Assembly (NCBI RefSeq): GCF_964204645.1 | Contig: NC_134030.1 | Coordinates: forward strand, 1,343,855 to 1,407,854 | Source of the DNA: Tubulanus polymorphus | Taxonomy: Eukaryota; Nemertea; Palaeonemertea; Tubulaniformes; Tubulanidae | Direction of reading: 5' to 3' | DNA length: 64,000 nucleotides | Shown: positions 1-12,900 of the stretch, piece by piece | Position numbering within the stretch: position 1 is the stretch's first letter | Layout: each line of letters opens with the position of its first letter | Program-made: the position numbers and the translations under genes | The notes under the pieces: generated by a model | Told to the model about the DNA's origin: nothing | Database searches by the model: none | The model's input: the letters and a program-made list of their open reading frames with translations, nothing else

Positions 1-2
1 AT

Positions 3-215
3 TTCGTTTATCACGACGTTTTTTGCGACGGGTGCAAACGCAACATGCAACGTTCCGGTGTTCCGCTAATTCCCTGTCTAAAGAAATGTTACTTGATATT
101 TCCATGGATCTCTTATCTTTACAAATGTAAGAGCTGTTGTGTTTTGCTGAAGACTTATGTATGTGGTTCATGTACTTTTGTCAATAACAGTTTTAAAACT
201 GGCCATGATAATTGA
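3..215 (+). pseudogene. Cys-rich, ZZ-zinc-finger-like ORF fragment, cut by window edge
   Basis: Frame 3 is open from the window edge to a TGA at 213-215 (70 codons). It begins FVYHDVFCDGCKR and later has YKCKSC, CGSC and a terminal GH. The order H-x3-C-D-x-C, Y-K-C-x2-C, C-x2-C, H resembles a ZZ-type zinc finger, a domain that binds two zinc ions in adaptor proteins. The spacing between the first and second Cys pairs is longer than usual and contains two extra Cys, so the fold may be decayed. Directly after the stop, another frame stays open for about 29 codons, which suggests a frameshifted gene remnant or the end of an exon. No start or upstream exon is visible. It lies outside the duplicated unit. 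Confidence 0.35.
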
Positions 216-1127
216 TAAGAATGATCTTAAATTGGATTCTCCGATTATGAAAGTTATTCAGATTCAGCCATTGGCCCTTTTCATGAAAGATGTCAGAAAA
301 GAAAGATAGCCAAAAAGCCCTCAGAATACACAAGTACCTAAATTGAACAAATTTTCAGGGGAGGACCCCAGACTATGGCTTCAGAAAGACAGTGCCGCAT
401 ACTGCCCTGACGGTTAGCGAAAACTGGCCAGTCTCGACTCTCAACGGCTGGTCTAGTGGACTCACCAGTCTGCCCCGGTAGCTCGATAGGGATGGAATTT
501 AGTTGGGGATTTCACACCTTGAGAGAAAGCACGGGAGTTCTTAATCTGGATACCAGGGCGATGTACGGGTTCCCGGGTTGTTTGGGATTCAAGAACTCAG
601 GCAGGGGTGTCAAACAGCGGAGGAGGGGTACAAGGGAGCCGGGATTTCCGGCTGCGGATTTAGAATTTTGATTTCTGATGCAGAAAAGCCGGCGGTTACG
701 GTGGGCGGTGAACAGTAGTTATTTTTTCTGCAGGCAGTGAGTAACCGGAACCCCGGCTCCTGAACACCAGGCCGTTTTCAGACCAAAGGAAGACAAGAAA
801 TAGCATAATATTATGAACTTGAACAGTTTGATATCTTTTTAGTTTTGTGATTTGAAAAACCTTTCGTCGCCCGCGGGAGAGGAACGGCCGGCGCGCCTAG
901 TCCAGGGTGTTCACAGTATGGCCTAATCGTTGTGTCCGGTCCAGGTGTCCATTATCCAAAAGAAATCTATTTCTGGTTTGAATAAAAATGTTGACTATGT
1001 TGGTTTTCATATAATTGACGATGACTGTACGCGTCACCATGTTAAACGATTTATATGCAGTAAATATTGAAAAAACATACACTGCGGTGGCGCTAGCGGA
1101 CGGACGCCCGTACTGTAAATAAGTCGT
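216..1127. other. Left flank without a recognised gene
   Basis: Positions 380-800 are richer in G and C and resemble repeat-derived DNA. A 71-codon open frame at 456-671 has no recognisable motif. Positions 870-900 contain a short GC-rich stretch (CGCCCGCGGG, GGCCGGCGCGCC). This segment is not part of the tandem duplication. Confidence 0.4.
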
Positions 1128-1207
1128 ACCTCGTATGTAATATGTCGTATCTCGTATGTATCATCTCATATCTCGTATGTTATATCTCATATCTCGTATG
1201 TCGTCTG
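1128..1207. repeat. Short TCGTATGT-type tandem repeat at the duplication edge
   Basis: Repeats of the TCTCGTATGT / TCTCATA type (about 25 bp period, imperfect) end a dozen bases before the first base shared by the two large copies. The position suggests a fragile or recombination-prone edge. Confidence 0.65.
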
Positions 1208-1419
1208 AGGTCTTCCATATAAATCTGCCAAAGCTCAACAATTTGAATTAGTGAAAACCGATGTGCGAAGTCGTCAATTCAGTAGCCCGATAGAGCCCGG
1301 TAACCAGTCTAACTGACAATGTTCATTGCGCGGGAATGAACAGGCAACCAATCTACGATGAAAAATCATTTCTGAAAAATTATGAACGGAGATATTCATT
1401 TTACTTTGAATTTTGAATT

Positions 1420-1719
1420 ATCTTATAAAACTGACAGCCATATTAACCAAAATATTAATAGTAAATCTGATAAAATCTAATACCGGTTTTAGAATAGGTG
1501 AAAACTGATTTATGTGATGCCGTCGGTTCAGAAGACTGATCCGTAGAATCGTTCGCCACTTTCTTCCGGTCCACTTACTTCCGCGTTTGTGATTTGCATA
1601 CAAGTAGTTTGAATGTTAAATGTATTAAGCCGCGTGTTGATTGGTTGAGGTCAGTGCGGTTTACTGAACGATGACCAGCTGTCAGCTGATCGAATCATTC
1701 GTTTCACAGACATTACGAC
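1420..1719 (+). promoter_or_regulatory. Candidate promoter and noncoding first exon of gene copy A
   Basis: Upstream of the first coding exon the only strong donor before the satellites is GAC/GTAAGTAT at 1720. Before it lie an inverted CCAAT box (GATTGGTT, near 1638) and a TATA-like TTATAAAAC near 1423. The first coding exon begins with ATG directly after a TTTTTCTAG acceptor, so a 5' noncoding exon ending at 1719 is expected. No transcript evidence is available; the exon start is not defined. Confidence 0.4.
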
Positions 1720-2341
1720 GTAAGTATATTTTACATCTTTGATCAAAAATTGTAGTGTAAAAAAACTCAAAACTAAGGCCTCTATAAATGATCGATTGAC
1801 TTTAAATGATTACTTTAGCACAGCTCTTGTAGACAATGATTAGGTGTCAAAGTAGTTTAGCTCGAAAGTGCACATATAAGGTTAATTTTCATCCCTTATT
1901 TAGAGACCGAGGTATTGAGCGTCCATTTCAGCCCTTCAAACATCATCAACCTACCTCAAACTGACTGTTTTTAAATCCAGCAATAGTTACCTAACTATTG
2001 ACTCATCATGGATTCGATTCAAAAACAATTTTTGATGATCATAGTGATTCGAAACGTTTGAATTTTTGAAAAACACGAATGCTAAACGACGGATCCGGAC
2101 TTCGATTGCGGCCCAATGGCAGAGTTGATTTTCTTATTTGGAATTTGAAGATATAAATCACTGAAATCAATTGGTTTTCTCAACCAAAATTAAAATTAAG
2201 AAGAATTTAGGATGGAGATGTTTGATTTTCATTTTGTCTAAAATGCCGACTTAAAAATTAATTCAATTGAATCAAATTAATGAATTCATCATTTCACGAT
2301 ATTATAGATAATCAAAATGTGAATATGAAATCACCTTTTCA

Positions 2342-4360
2342 ATCGCTGTTTTTGGGTAAGATCGCAGTTTTTAGGTAAGATCGCAGTTTTTAGGTTAGAT
2401 CGCTGTTTTGAGGTTAGATCACCGTTTTTGGTTAGATTGCTGTTTTGTGTTAGATCACTTTTTGTGTTAGATCACAGTTTTTGTGTTAGATCGCTGTTTT
2501 TGGGTTAGATCGCTGTTTTGTGTTAGATCGCTGTTTTAGGTTAGATCGCAGTTTTTAGGTTACATTGCAGTATTTTGGTTAGACCGCAGTTTTTTGTTAG
2601 ATCGCAGTTTTTAAGTTAGATCGCTGTTTTGGGTTAGATCACAGTTTTTGTGTTAGATCGCTGTTTTAGGTTAGATCGCAGTTTTTAAGTTAGATCGCTG
2701 TTTTGGGTTAGATCACAGTTTTTGTGTTAGATCGCTGTTTTAGGTTAGATCGCAGTTTTTAAGTTAGATCGCAGTTTTTGTGTTAGATCGCTGTTTTAGG
2801 TTAGATCGCAGTTTTTAAGTTAGATCGCTGTTTTGGGTTAGATCACAGTTTTTGTGTTAGATCGCTGTTTTTAGGTTAGATCGCAGTTTTTAGGTTACAT
2901 TGCAGTATTTGGGTTAGACCGCAGTTTTTTTGTTAGATCGCAGTTTTTAAGTTAGATTGCTGTTTTGGGTTAGATCACAGTTTTTGTGTTAGATCGCTGT
3001 TTTTAGGTTAGATCGCAGTTTTTAAGTTAGATCGCTGTTTTGGGTTAGATCACAGTTTTTGTGTTAGATCGCTGTTTTTAGGTTAGATCGCAGTTTTTAG
3101 GTTACATTGCAGTATTTAGGTTAGACCGCAGTTTTTTTGTTAGATCGCAGTTTTTAAGTTAGATCGCTGTTTTGGGTTAGATCACAGTTTTTGTGTTAGA
3201 TCGCTGTTTTGGGTTAGATCACAGTTTTTGTGTTAGATAGCTTTTTTAGGTTAGATTGCTGTTTTTGGGTTAGATCGCTGTTTTAGGTTAGATCACAGTT
3301 TTTGGGTTAGATCGCTGTTTTGGGTTAGATCACGGTTTTTGTGTTAGATCGCTGTTTTTGTGTTAGATCGCTGTTTTGGGTTAGATCACAGTTTTTGGGT
3401 TAGATCGCTGTTTTTGGGTTAGATCGCTGTTTTGGGTTAGATCACAGTTTTTGGGTTAGATCGCTGTTTTTGGGTTAGATCGCTGTTTTGGGTTAGATCA
3501 CAGTTTTTGGGTTAGATCGCTGTTTTTGGGTTAGATCGCTGTTTTTGGGTTAAATTGCTGTTTTTGTGTTGGATCATTGTTTTTTGTGTTAGATCATTGT
3601 TTTTGGGTTAGATCGATGTTTTTGTGTTAGATCGCATTTTTGTGTTAGATCACTGGTTTTTTGTTAGATTGCAGTTTTTAGGTTAGATCGCTGTTTTTGA
3701 GTTAGATCGCTGTTTTGTGTTAGATCGCCGTTTTGTGTTAGATCGCCGTTTTTAGGTTAGATTGCTGTTTTTAGGTTAGATCGCTGTTTTTAGGTTAGAT
3801 CGCTGTTTTTAGGTTATATCGCAGTTTTTGTGTTAGATCACTGTTTTTGTGTTAGATAGCAGTTTTTAGGTTAGATCGCTGTTTTTGAGTTAAATCGCCT
3901 TTTTGGGTTAGATCACAGTTTGTGTTAGATCACAGCTTTTAGGTTAGATTGCTGTTTTTAGGTTAGATCCCTTTTTTTCTTAGATCGCAGTATTTAGGTT
4001 AGATCGCTTTTTTTGGATTAGATCGCTGTTTTTGGGTTAGATCGCAGTTATTGTGTTAGATCGCAGTTTTTTGTTAGATCGCTGTTTTTGGGTTAGACTG
4101 CAGTGTTTAGGTTAGATTGCAGTTTTTGGGTTAGAACACTGTTTTTCTGTTAGATCGCAGTTTTTTGTTAGATCGCTGTTTTAGGTTGGATCGCTGTTTT
4201 AGGTTAGATCGCAGTTTTTTGTTAGGTCGCTGTTTTTGGGTTAGAAAGCTGTTTTTGTGTTAGATTGGTGTTTTTAGGTTAGATCGCTATTTTTGTGTAA
4301 GATCGCTGTTTTTGGGTTAGATCGCTGTTTTTGGGTTAGATCGCTGTCTTTGTGTTTTTG
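2342..4360. repeat. 18-20 bp satellite, unit GTTAGATCGCTGTTTTTG, copy A
   Basis: More than 100 head-to-tail variants of GTTAGATCGCTGTTTTTG, with CGC/CAC/CGCA and GGG/GTG/AGG variants. Higher-order blocks recur, such as the run with GACCGCAG and TACATTGCAG variants. It lies inside the predicted first intron. The array is about 2.0 kb here and 2.5 kb in copy B. Confidence 0.95.
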
Positions 4361-4405
4361 TCAATCATCATATCAAGATTTGCAATCCCAGTTGCCTTCA
4401 AGTTT

Positions 4406-5641
4406 CATATAGAGAATTAGTGGATGTGGTGTCCCTGGACCCCTACATGCACCATATAGAGAATTAGTGGATGTGGTGTCCCTGGACCCCTACATGCACC
4501 ATATAGAGAATTAGTGGATGTGGTGTCCCTGGACCCCTACATGCATCATATAGAGAATTAGTGGATGTGGTGTCCCTGGACCCCTACATGCACCATATAG
4601 AGAATTAGTGGATGTGGTGTCCCTGGACCCCTACATGCACCATATAGAGAATTAGTGGATGTGGTGTCCCTGGACCCCTACATGCACCATATAGAGAATT
4701 AGTGGATGTGGTGTCCCTGGACCCCTACATGCACCATATAGAGAATTAGTGGATGTGGTGTCCCTGGACCCCTACATGCACCATATAGAGAATTAGTGGA
4801 TGTGGTGTCCCTGGACCCCTACATGCACCATATAGAGAATTAGTGGATGTGGTGTCCCTGGACCCCTACATGCACCATATAGAGAATTAGTGGATGTGGT
4901 GTCCCTGGACCCCTACATGCACCATATAGAGAATTAGTGGATGTGGTGTCCCTGGACCCCTACATGCACCATATAGAGAATTAGTGGATGTGGTGTCCCT
5001 GGACCCCTACATGCACCATATAGAGAATTAGTGGATGTGGTGTCCCTGGACCCCTACATGCATCATATAGAGAATTAGTGGATGTGGTGTCCCTGGACCC
5101 CTACATGCACCATATAGAGAATTAGTGGATGTGGTGTCCCTGGACCCCTACATGCACCATATAGAGAATTAGTGGATGTGGTGTCCCTGGACCCCTACAT
5201 GCACCATATAGAGAATTAGTGGATGTGGTGTCCCTGGACCCCTACATGCACCATATAGAGAATTAGTGGATGTGGTGTCCCTGGACCCCTACATGCACCA
5301 TATAGAGAATTAGTGGATGTGGTGTCCCTGGACCCCTACATGCACCATATAGAGAATTAGTGGATGTGGTGTCCCTGGACCCCTACATGCACCATATAGA
5401 GAATTAGTGGATGTGGTGTCCCTGGACCCCTACATGCACCATATAGAGAATAAGTGGATGTGGTGTCCCTGGACCCCTACATGCACCATATAGAGAATTA
5501 GTGGATGTGGTGTCCCTGGACCCCTACATGCTCCATATAGAGAATAAGTGGATGTGGTGTCCCTGGACCCCTACATGCACCATATAGAGAATTAGTGGAT
5601 GTGGTGTCCCTGGACCCCTACATGCATCATATAGAGAATTA
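4406..5641. repeat. 47 bp satellite upstream of coding exon 1, copy A (26 units)
   Basis: Exact 47 bp period beginning CATATAGAGAATTAGTGGAT, with 26 full units and a partial one. Variants are few (CAT/CAC, TTAG/TAAG), so homogenisation is recent. It ends about 70 bp before coding exon 1 of the gene. The same array in reverse complement occurs at 30341-31847, again next to a copy of exon 1. Confidence 0.97.
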
Positions 5642-5711
5642 TTTCAATGAACCAGAATAAGACTGACTGATATATTTTCAAATGATTTAATATTTTTACT
5701 TGTTTTTCTAG

Positions 5712-5774
5712 ATGCCAAAAGCCACTAAGAAAACCCGGGGCGCGGGGCCCTCAACATCTAGCCCCTATAATAAA
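5712..5774 (+). CDS. Coding exon 1 (copy A)
   Basis: ATG immediately follows a TTTTTCTAG acceptor and the exon ends at AAA/GTAAGT. It has 21 codons, phase 0. An inverted paralogous exon at 30209-30271 has the same length and frame, with changes mostly at codons 5 and 20, which supports this reading frame. Confidence 0.7.
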
Positions 5775-6950
5775 GTAAGTACAAATTCACTGCTTCCATG
5801 CTTATTTATTCATCCCATACTTAGTATTTTGTACCCCTGGGTCCAGTTTCACAAAAAGGATTAACGCCTTAATCGATTTAAGATAAACTGAATTAATGAA
5901 GAAATTAAATCGATTTAAGAGTTAAACCTGTTTGTGAAACTAGGCCCTGAATTGCATCTAGAATGAAAAAAAAGAAAAAAAAATATTGAATATAACGTTG
6001 GTGAAATATTTCTGGATCTTTCTGGATTTCTGCTCAATGCATCGTTTAGTAAAATATCGATATTCTCTAAAAGTAAAGATATAAGAATAAAAATATTGTA
6101 TTGAATCGTGATTAGTTACTGTATGCGCTGCTAGTTGTTGCCCAACCCATAGCCTCATTTCTCTCCATTCTAAATTTGCATTGTTTAACATTGTCTGGTC
6201 GCTATGGAAACTATTTATTTAAGTTTCTTTGTTGTATCCATGGCAACAGTAACGTTTAGGTAGTGGCACCAATTATGGGTCCCAACGTTCCCATGGCGAT
6301 ACATGAGAACATTTATCCTATTTTTGACCTTCATGACGTAAGATGGTAGTGAGTCGATGACGTCATTTTCGTCTCACCACTAATGAAAAAAAAAATGAAA
6401 TGAAAAAAAAGGAAAAAATCGTTAGAATTACGTTTATGAAATTTTTCTGGATCGGCTAAATGTATTGTTCCATTAAATATCGACATTCTCTAAAATTATA
6501 GGCATCAATATCAAAATGATGATACAGCAGACTCCGCTTAACTCTGTTCTATTTGGACCATTAATTAACCGAATACCAACTTTTTAAAATTTTAGGATTT
6601 TAACTTTAAGGATCAGAAAATGTGTATGCAATTTCAACCGGGTACCGAGTAGGGTGGCCGAGTCTACTGTAGTCTGCTGCCCCCTCGAATCCATTACCTT
6701 ATTATCTCTCAATTTGCATTGTTTGACCTCGTCTGGTTGCTATGGAAACTATTTAGTTATATCAGGAACGGTTTTTTCGAGGTAACCAGTGGCAACATTT
6801 AACAGGCGTGTCCGTCCTAGAGATAAACTGTCTGATTTCACAGCCACATCCGTCCTGGAGATAAACTGTTAGATAAACTCTGATTTCGCGTCTGTCCTAT
6901 TTCTTGTCATTGTATGAATATGTTTTCTCTTTTATAGGGTACAGCGCAGC

Positions 6951-6987
<37 letters not shown>

Positions 6988-9900
6988 GCAACAACAACAA
7001 CAAAAATTTGATATTTCTATGTCCGGAATAGACGTAAGTTATCGTAAACGCCTGTTTGAAGTCATCATTCTTGAGCTTGAAACCGAAATTTATATTATAG
7101 AATATTAAACCCTGCTTCTGCTACTGACAGGTAATGTCCGTCATACATTACTGCATCGTCAAATCTATACCAGGGTGCACCCAGGCAGATCGTTCGCATC
7201 ATCACATGCAAAGGGCTGATTATTTTGGAACCCAGTTTTTATCAGCTGGAACATTCTGCACATTCGACCATATTGATTGATAGCCCGTTATAGACGAGTG
7301 GAGAAAAACTGAAAAACCAGTTCGGAAAAACTTCGATTGATTTCACTCACATTTACAGAAATTTGGTCCGACCCCAAAACCATTTACTTACACTATACAA
7401 ATCAGATCAGGTTTTTAACATTGTCTTTGATTGTATTTTCAGTTTTTACCGACAACGCCGCCCAGTGGTGTTTCGACGCCGGTAAGTGATAACTATTTTC
7501 TAATAAATCACGCTTATTTCAATTTGTAATTTGAAAATAGAGGGTAGTAGCTGTTATGTATAAATTATGCTAATTAGGAATAAATTCAAATTCGATTAAG
7601 TCTCATCATCGTAGAAGTCATATATTAATGATGCTATCTCTAAAGTTGTCATTTAAATTAAGTGTTATATTTACTACTTCATTTGCTTCATGACCCAAAA
7701 ACCTCTACTATATAGCTACTGGTTTTGTTCTAATCTTGGAGAATTTGCTGCAAAATTTACTTATCATTTGTTAAACAGTTTTTATTGAAAACCTGAATCA
7801 GTGATACATGCATTCATGAATATCCATCTAATATTTTGTTTTATTTTATCTTTACAGGATTTATCACCGATACAGCACGTGGACGTAAGAGATTAAACAT
7901 TGATCTTGAATTTTAAGTTCAAACTAATTTATTTTTTATCTCACTCGGGACTATAGTTATTGCGTTCACTTTGCGTCCAGTTGTCTCGGGTAGTTTTTGA
8001 TTTATCGTGTTGATAATTGGTTTATATACTCAAACTCAAAATATCGGCGCAATTGGAATTAAGATGGCGCACTTGTATGTCCATTTTTTTCCCCGGCAAA
8101 ATTAGCACTTTAGCAGATTTTAAGGATCAATTCTGTTGTTATATTACATTGAAATCAGAGTTTAATATATATCGGTATAGAGCAGATTTTTGCTCTAGTT
8201 ATAAATAAAGTTATAAATAATCTCATGACATGTTCTGTATATGTGTAGTGAGTTTCAATGTCTTTGGTTCCTTTTAAACCAGGGGGAGTTAAATTTGAAA
8301 ATGTCAGATCGTCGAGCATTTCAGACCGCATCCAAAGTGGGTCCCTGCACCCCTAGTTATACCGTTAATATTTTAATAATACATTAATATTTTTATTTGA
8401 TAGAATATATTGATATACCATACATTGATATCGGTCTTGTAATTGGATCAACAACCATGAGATCAAAACACAGCAAATATGAACCTGCTGTGAATCAATA
8501 GATTTGTGATAAATGTAATGAAATTGTTATTTTTCATATTGACTTTTTGAGTTAAGGGTCTGTTGTATAAGAGTCTTTGGTCTCGCGTGTCAATGTATGA
8601 TATCAATCTGTTGTATTTCCTCGTTCCAATGTTTAAAAGGTGTTCGTCACCTTATATTAATAAACTACTTTAACCGTTAGATGGCGCCATAAGTGTGATA
8701 TTTGATTTATGGGATACCCGCAAAACCAGCTATTCCACCAGATGGCGCAACGAGTAGTAGGTCGTTCGTTGTCAAAATTAGTTCATTTTCGATGAACTTT
8801 GAACTGGTTTGAAGAAGAAATACTTTCATTCTTCTACTCTGATATCGATTTAGTTTTCATTAATAATTGATTCATTTAAGAGAACAATTCATTCAGATTT
8901 AATTGAAATGTACAAGAAAATCGAACGCAGACGACCAACTATTTACTAGCGACACCTGGTGGATCCTCGCCTGCCATAAGTGGAATCCTCGATTGCCACA
9001 GTAAGACTGCGGGTATCCCATTGTTTGGCGTGTGAAGTAAAGTAAAGTTAGAAAACGGATGTTTAACTTTGTTGTGAAACGAAAGCGTTTTGGAGATTTT
9101 TAAACCAATCAAATCAATATTTTGATATTACGCTTGAAACCCTTCTCACTCATATTCTACTTACTAAGTATATATTCTTGTTTCTGTGGAAATCATGGTG
9201 AGTGGCGCCATCTATACAGTGGAGTTAGCTTTATAAATCGAGCTTGCTTCGACAAGTGGCTCCATCTATTCCCTAATACTGAAGCGAGGTAACCAGCAGC
9301 GCCCTCATATACAGGAAATGAACGCCTATCAAGTTTAACAATGCACGGTGTATTGACCACAGCGACCGGTGATAATTATATCAATGTTGATTAGCTATTG
9401 CCATAGACAGGTCCGTAGCGTTTGACTGGACCAGAACGGGGCCCCCTAACCAAAACAAATTTTGAAAACGTGCCCAGATAAATTGCCTCTGGGAGATTGA
9501 TTTAACGAGGTTTTGATTAAATGAACAAATTTTAATATTTGTAAGTTTAACATTTCTGTTTTTAATTTTTCTTTGCGAGGAACTGAATTTTCGAACCCCC
9601 CCGAACCGCCTCAAGCTATGTTCCTGATATAGTGCTAGCTATACCTGAATACTTTTCTCTTATTGAAATTGTCTAAAAAACCAGCACCTTGAACTAATGA
9701 ACGTCATAATGAAAATGTTTAAAAATTCAACCGTTAATGAATTTGACTAATGTATTTTTTTTATTTTCATTTCTAGCGTCAGTTTGCCTCAGAGGCAAGG
9801 TCGCCGTCGCTTAATGTAAGTATCAGTGACGCCCTCAATCTCACATGCCTCACTTCCCTCCTAATGTAACCATTTTTATGAAATTCCTCAAGAAAATATA

Positions 9901-12900
9901 TACTAGTAATCTTAGAATACACGTTTTTGTACCCAGACCCCTTCATTCTACTGAACTACCGTGTAATAAGTGCCTGTTGTGTTCATTTTCTGTTGCATTG
10001 ATTTATATATTATTTCTATTTACAGTTGTCAAACAACAGCAGCAGCAGCAACAGCAGCAGCAGCGCACCCCTCCCGCCGGAGACGCCTCCCGACTTGCAA
10101 GCAAGAAGTAAGTTCAGTCTTCAAATACAATTTCAACGCATTCAATTTTTTGTATGGCGTTAAAACGGTTAAAGTTGTGACTAGTTTTCATAACTCCGTG
10201 ACGTCATATTTCCATCGAGTACCGGACCCTTTCCTATGTTTTTTGCCAATTTGGATTGAATGATCGCCAGCGGTTTTTCTATACGACCCGGCTCTGCTGT
10301 ATTGCATTTAGCCATCCTTTTTCTTGGCGTTTTTTATAAGAAGGTGTTTGATTTTGTCTCTAAGGGATTTAGGAATTTAAGAGACACTTGTACTTTCTAT
10401 GCAGTGAGTTTGTTCTGTTTTTGTTCCCTCGTGAATTTTATTTTTGTTTGAATCAAATCAAATCAGTGCATCTTTCTTGAATTGCGTGTATGTTATAATA
10501 TTATGTAAGTTATAACGTTAAAATATCTGTTATATTTAAACCGAATATTTAATTGTTGTATTTTGAATGCGATAATGCCGCTCCCTGCTAAAGTCCAGCG
10601 TCGTCATCGTGAGGGATGCGGTCATCTGTTCGGGCCCTGATTACGTTCTGTGTTCATCCTGTTGGGCTACATCGGGCGTTATATGAGTTAATCCTTCCTC
10701 GACTTGCGGATTGTGGTCGGAAGATCTATGGGTTCGGGCCGATAAGTCCCGGAAACAGAAAGTACAGTTTCTGCCGATGTGCCCATTGATGTCTCTATTT
10801 CAGAACATCACAGCGGTCGCCGGCTGTACAAGCACGGTCGGCTTCCCAACTCCTTTCTCTGAGGAGGATCGCTGGTTCTCTAGTAACGGTCAGTCACCAG
10901 TCAATCAACGGTTCAGCTGGTTCAGTTTCCCAGGTATCGGCGCGGGACAGTCGGGATACCTGCACAGGAACTCAGGTCCGGTCCGGGCTACTCCGAGCAC
11001 CGGTCCGGTCCAGGCCTCACTGGGTAATGAACATCTGGTCCGGTCCGGGCGGCTTCGAGCACCGGTCCGGTCCAGGCATCACCAGATACTGAACATCCTG
11101 TCCAGTCAGCTCCGTGCACCGGTCCGGTCCAGGCATCACCGGGTACTGAACATCTGGTCCGGTAGCTTCGAGAACTGGTCCGGTCCAGGCATCACCGGAT
11201 ACTGAACATCCTGTCCGGTCAGCTCCGTGCACCGGTCCGGTCCAGGCATCACCGGATACTGAACATCTGGTCCGGTCAGCTTTGAGAACCGGTCCAGGCA
11301 TCACTGGGTACTGAACATCTGGTCCGGTAGCTTCGAGAACTGGTCCGGTCCAGGCATCACTGGGTACTGAACATCTGGTCCGGTAGCTTCGAGAACTGGC
11401 CTGGTCCAGGCATCACCGGGTACTGAACATCTGGTCCGGTCAGCTCTGTGCACCGGTCCGGTCCAGGCATCACCAGTTACTGGTCCGGTCCGGGCAGCTT
11501 TGAGCACCAGTCCATTCCAGGCATCACTGAGTACTGAACATCCAGTCTGGTCCGGTCCAGGCAACACCGGGTACTGATCATCCAGTCCGGTCCGGTCCAG
11601 GCATCACTGGGTACTGAACATCTGCTCCGGTAGCTTCGAGAACTGGTCCGGTCCAGGCATCACCGGGTACTGAACATCTGGTCCGGTAGCTTCGAGAACT
11701 GGTCCGGTCCAGGCATCACCGGGTACTGAACATCTGGTCCGGTAGCTTCGAGAACTGGTCCGGTCCAGGCATCACCGGGTACTGAACATCTGGTCCGGTA
11801 GCTTCGAGAACTGGTCCGGTCCAGGCATCACTGAGTACTGAACATCCAGTCTGGTCCGGTCCAGGCATCACCGGGTACTGATCATCCAGTCCGGTCCGGT
11901 CCAGGCATCACTGGGACTGAACATCCAGTCTGGTCCAGTCCAGGCATCACCGGGTACTGATCATCCAGTCCGGTCCGGTCCAGGCATCACCGGGTACTGA
12001 ACATCCAGTCTGGTCCGGTCCAGGCATCACCGGGTACTGAACATCCAGTCTGGTCCGGTCCAGGCATCACCAGTTACTGAACATCCAGTCCGGTCCGGTC
12101 CAGGCATCACCGGGTTCTGATCATCCAGTCCGGTCCGGTCCAGGCATCACCGGGTACTGAACATCCAGTCCGGTCCGGTCCAGGCATCACTGGGTACTGA
12201 TAATCCAGTCCGGTCCGGTCCAGGCATCACTGGGTACTGAACATCCAGTCTGGTCCGGTCCAGGCATCACCGGGTACTGAACATCCAGTCTGGTCCGGTC
12301 CAGGCATCACTGGGTACTGAACATCCGGTCCGGTCCGGTCCGGTCCAGGCATCACCGGGTACTGAACATCCAGTCCGGTCCAGTCCAGGCATCACCGGGT
12401 ACTGAACAGGGTTCGTCGCGGTGCTTGAAAAGCTTGAAATGGCTTGAATTTGAAAAATACTACTCAAGCGCTTGAAAACAGCTTGAAAATAGATCGAAAG
12501 CTTGAAATAATTATTTTTGACTTGAAATAAAAAGTTATGGCTTGAAATGCTTGATTATCACAAATTTTCTTCTTCACGAATTTTTTTCGATGAAATCGCA
12601 GACAGAATATGTTCTTGAGTTGTTTCTACGCGTGCGTCATGTTTTAGGCATCAATAAAGAAATTAATTGAATTGTATTGAATCGCTATGAGGCTCTTGTG
12701 GTGAAACTCTACGGTGTCTGGAGACATGAACATACGGGGAAATTTCAGTCATGCATGTTATCGAGCATTGATGTAAAATGGCATTGAAATCCCACACCAG
12801 GAGTGAGAGCCATGTTGAAGGCACAGCGACCTAGTCAAAGTCATTGAACATTACAAATTTCGTATTAGGCCATACAAAAATCAAGGTCTGTTTGCCGTCA

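Larger units (their letters stand above)
5775..6937. other. Intron after coding exon 1 (copy A)
   Basis: It holds a 115 bp inverted-repeat element (5836-5950), a direct duplication of about 330-400 bp (5962-6290 and 6382-6800), and a 145 bp pogo-like MITE inside the second repeat. CREB-like TGACGTCA occurs near 6358. No further coding is seen. Confidence 0.6.

Noticed and set aside
4406-5641. CRISPR array
   Set aside because: Repeats of 47 bp are directly adjacent with no unique spacers; this is a eukaryotic satellite.
9381-9614. 77-codon minus-strand frame
   Set aside because: Broken in copy B by a small indel near 44408; AT-rich and without motif.
10711-11205. 164-codon plus-strand frame leading into the GC-rich minisatellite
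   Set aside because: Exon 6 joins exon 7 in phase without it, the second half is satellite, and no acceptor/donor pair fits. Kept only as a possible retroelement remnant.
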